From Mesorhizobium sp. B1-1-8 (GTDB lineage Bacteria; Pseudomonadota; Alphaproteobacteria; Rhizobiales; Rhizobiaceae), in assembly GCF_006442795.2 (NCBI RefSeq), contig NZ_CP083956.1:4875501-4939500 (forward strand): a stretch of DNA of 64,000 nt, written 5' to 3'. This document shows, piece by piece, positions 63,485-64,000 of the stretch. Numbering within the stretch: position 1 is the first letter of the stretch; each line of letters starts with the position of its first letter. The notes beneath the pieces are model-generated. The model ran no database searches and was not told where the DNA came from. It saw only the letters and a list, made by a program, of their open reading frames with translations. The position numbers and the translations under genes are program-made.

Positions 63485-64000
63485 AAGCAGATTTGATCGC
63501 CCGGTGGAAGCGCATCCTGCGGATATATTCGGTCGGATCGCGTTTCATGACCAGGCCGCCGTCGGGAATGGTCAGCCAGTCATAGAGCCTGGTCAGCATG
63601 AAGCGCAGCGCCGAGCCGCGCGCCAGCATCGGCAGCGCCGCCTTCTCGTCGCCTTCGAGCGGCCGCACGGACTGGTAGCCGGCAAGCAGCGCCGTGCCCT
63701 TGGTGAGGTTGAAGGAAAAATCCTTCTCGAAGCACCAGGCATTGAGGCAGGTGGCGACATCATAGGCATAGAGGTCGTCGCAGGCGAAATAGAAGTCGAT
63801 CAGGCCCGACAGCTTCTCGCCAAGGAAGAAGACATTGTCCGGGAAGAGATCGGCATGGATGATGCCTTGCGGCAGGCCTGTCGGCCAATCACGCTCGAAA
63901 TCGAGGAAGTCAGCATCGACTTCGGCCGCCAACCCCGGCTCGACCTCGTCGGCGCGGCCGCGCGATGCGTCCCACAGTTTGCGCCAGCCATCGATGCCAA
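63465..64000 (-). CDS. thrB: Homoserine kinase, type II (3' part)
   Basis: The frame is open through the right edge; the visible 178 residues are the C-terminal half. The kinase motif [14 protein letters not shown] is the APH-type Brenner loop with catalytic Asp, followed by the DFG-like LIDFYFAC. These identify the aminoglycoside-phosphotransferase-type ThrB of alphaproteobacteria. It makes O-phosphohomoserine for threonine synthase (thrC at 54118-55515). The stop TGA lies inside the 22-bp tandem repeat. Confidence 0.9.
   Translation of the reverse strand, partial: GIDGWRKLWDASRGRADEVEPGLAAEVDADFLDFERDWPTGLPQGIIHADLFPDNVFFLGEKLSGLIDFYFACDDLYAYDVATCLNAWCFEKDFSFNLTKGTALLAGYQSVRPLEGDEKAALPMLARGSALRFMLTRLYDWLTIPDGGLVMKRDPTEYIRRMRFHRAIKSASEYGLT

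Overview
This 64 kb window is high-GC chromosomal DNA from an alphaproteobacterium of the order Hyphomicrobiales (Rhizobiales), most like Mesorhizobium. I base this on gene families and their order: a ccrM-type GANTC methyltransferase, the smc / DsbA-like / DUF721 / mutY block, thrB-rnhA, ppdK, and a mosaic of small alphaproteobacterial DUF genes. No phage, insertion sequence, CRISPR array or rRNA operon is visible. One tRNA (Gln, UUG) is present.

Region 1 (1-14 kb) is a surface-polysaccharide (LPS O-antigen type) locus. The end of an ABC-exporter ATPase enters at the left edge and an exporter permease sits at 9.6 kb. Between them, on the opposite strand, is a tightly overlapping five-gene cassette: glucose-1-phosphate cytidylyltransferase, CDP-glucose 4,6-dehydratase, RmlC-like epimerase, sugar C-methyltransferase and SDR reductase/epimerase. 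It is predicted to make a CDP-linked, C-methyl-branched 6-deoxy sugar. Upstream of it are a putative glycosyltransferase and a 1135-residue methyltransferase / coiled-coil / double GT2 fusion. The dTDP-L-rhamnose operon rfbACBD follows at 10.5-14 kb. Parts of this region are markedly AT-richer than the rest of the window.

Region 2 (14-26 kb) is mixed housekeeping: bioY, an MBL hydrolase, a DUF1499 membrane protein, an acyl-CoA synthetase, two small hypothetical/DUF proteins, a polysaccharide deacetylase, a tandemly duplicated pair of family 9 glycosyltransferases, and ppdK. Region 3 (26-39 kb) is accessory: tRNA-Gln followed by a decayed SDR pseudogene, a TauE/SafE transporter, a large glycine-rich autotransporter, a 1-Cys peroxiredoxin, an AraC regulator, a class III PLP enzyme, a HAD phosphatase fused to a HerA-like ATPase, and a rhomboid protease overlapping a small exported protein gene.

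Region 4 (39-48 kb) is conserved chromosome maintenance: smc, DsbA-like, dciA-like, mutY, a HAD hydrolase, ccrM, a HAD hydrolase. Region 5 (48-53 kb) is a second accessory patch: a secreted beta-helix protein, a membrane acyltransferase, a cupin, and a winged-helix/TPR regulator. Region 6 (53-64 kb) is core: thrC, an M16 peptidase, a GNAT, a membrane EAL phosphodiesterase with a degenerate GGDEF, AlgH, a DsbD-N-like protein, a peroxiredoxin, a DUF2938-like protein, rnhA, and thrB running off the right edge.

The strongest candidates for something under-described are the CDP-branched-sugar cassette with its three-domain fusion enzyme, the HAD-ATPase fusion, the recent GT9 tandem duplication, and a 22-bp tandem duplication that appears to have split a former thrB/rnhA stop-start overlap.
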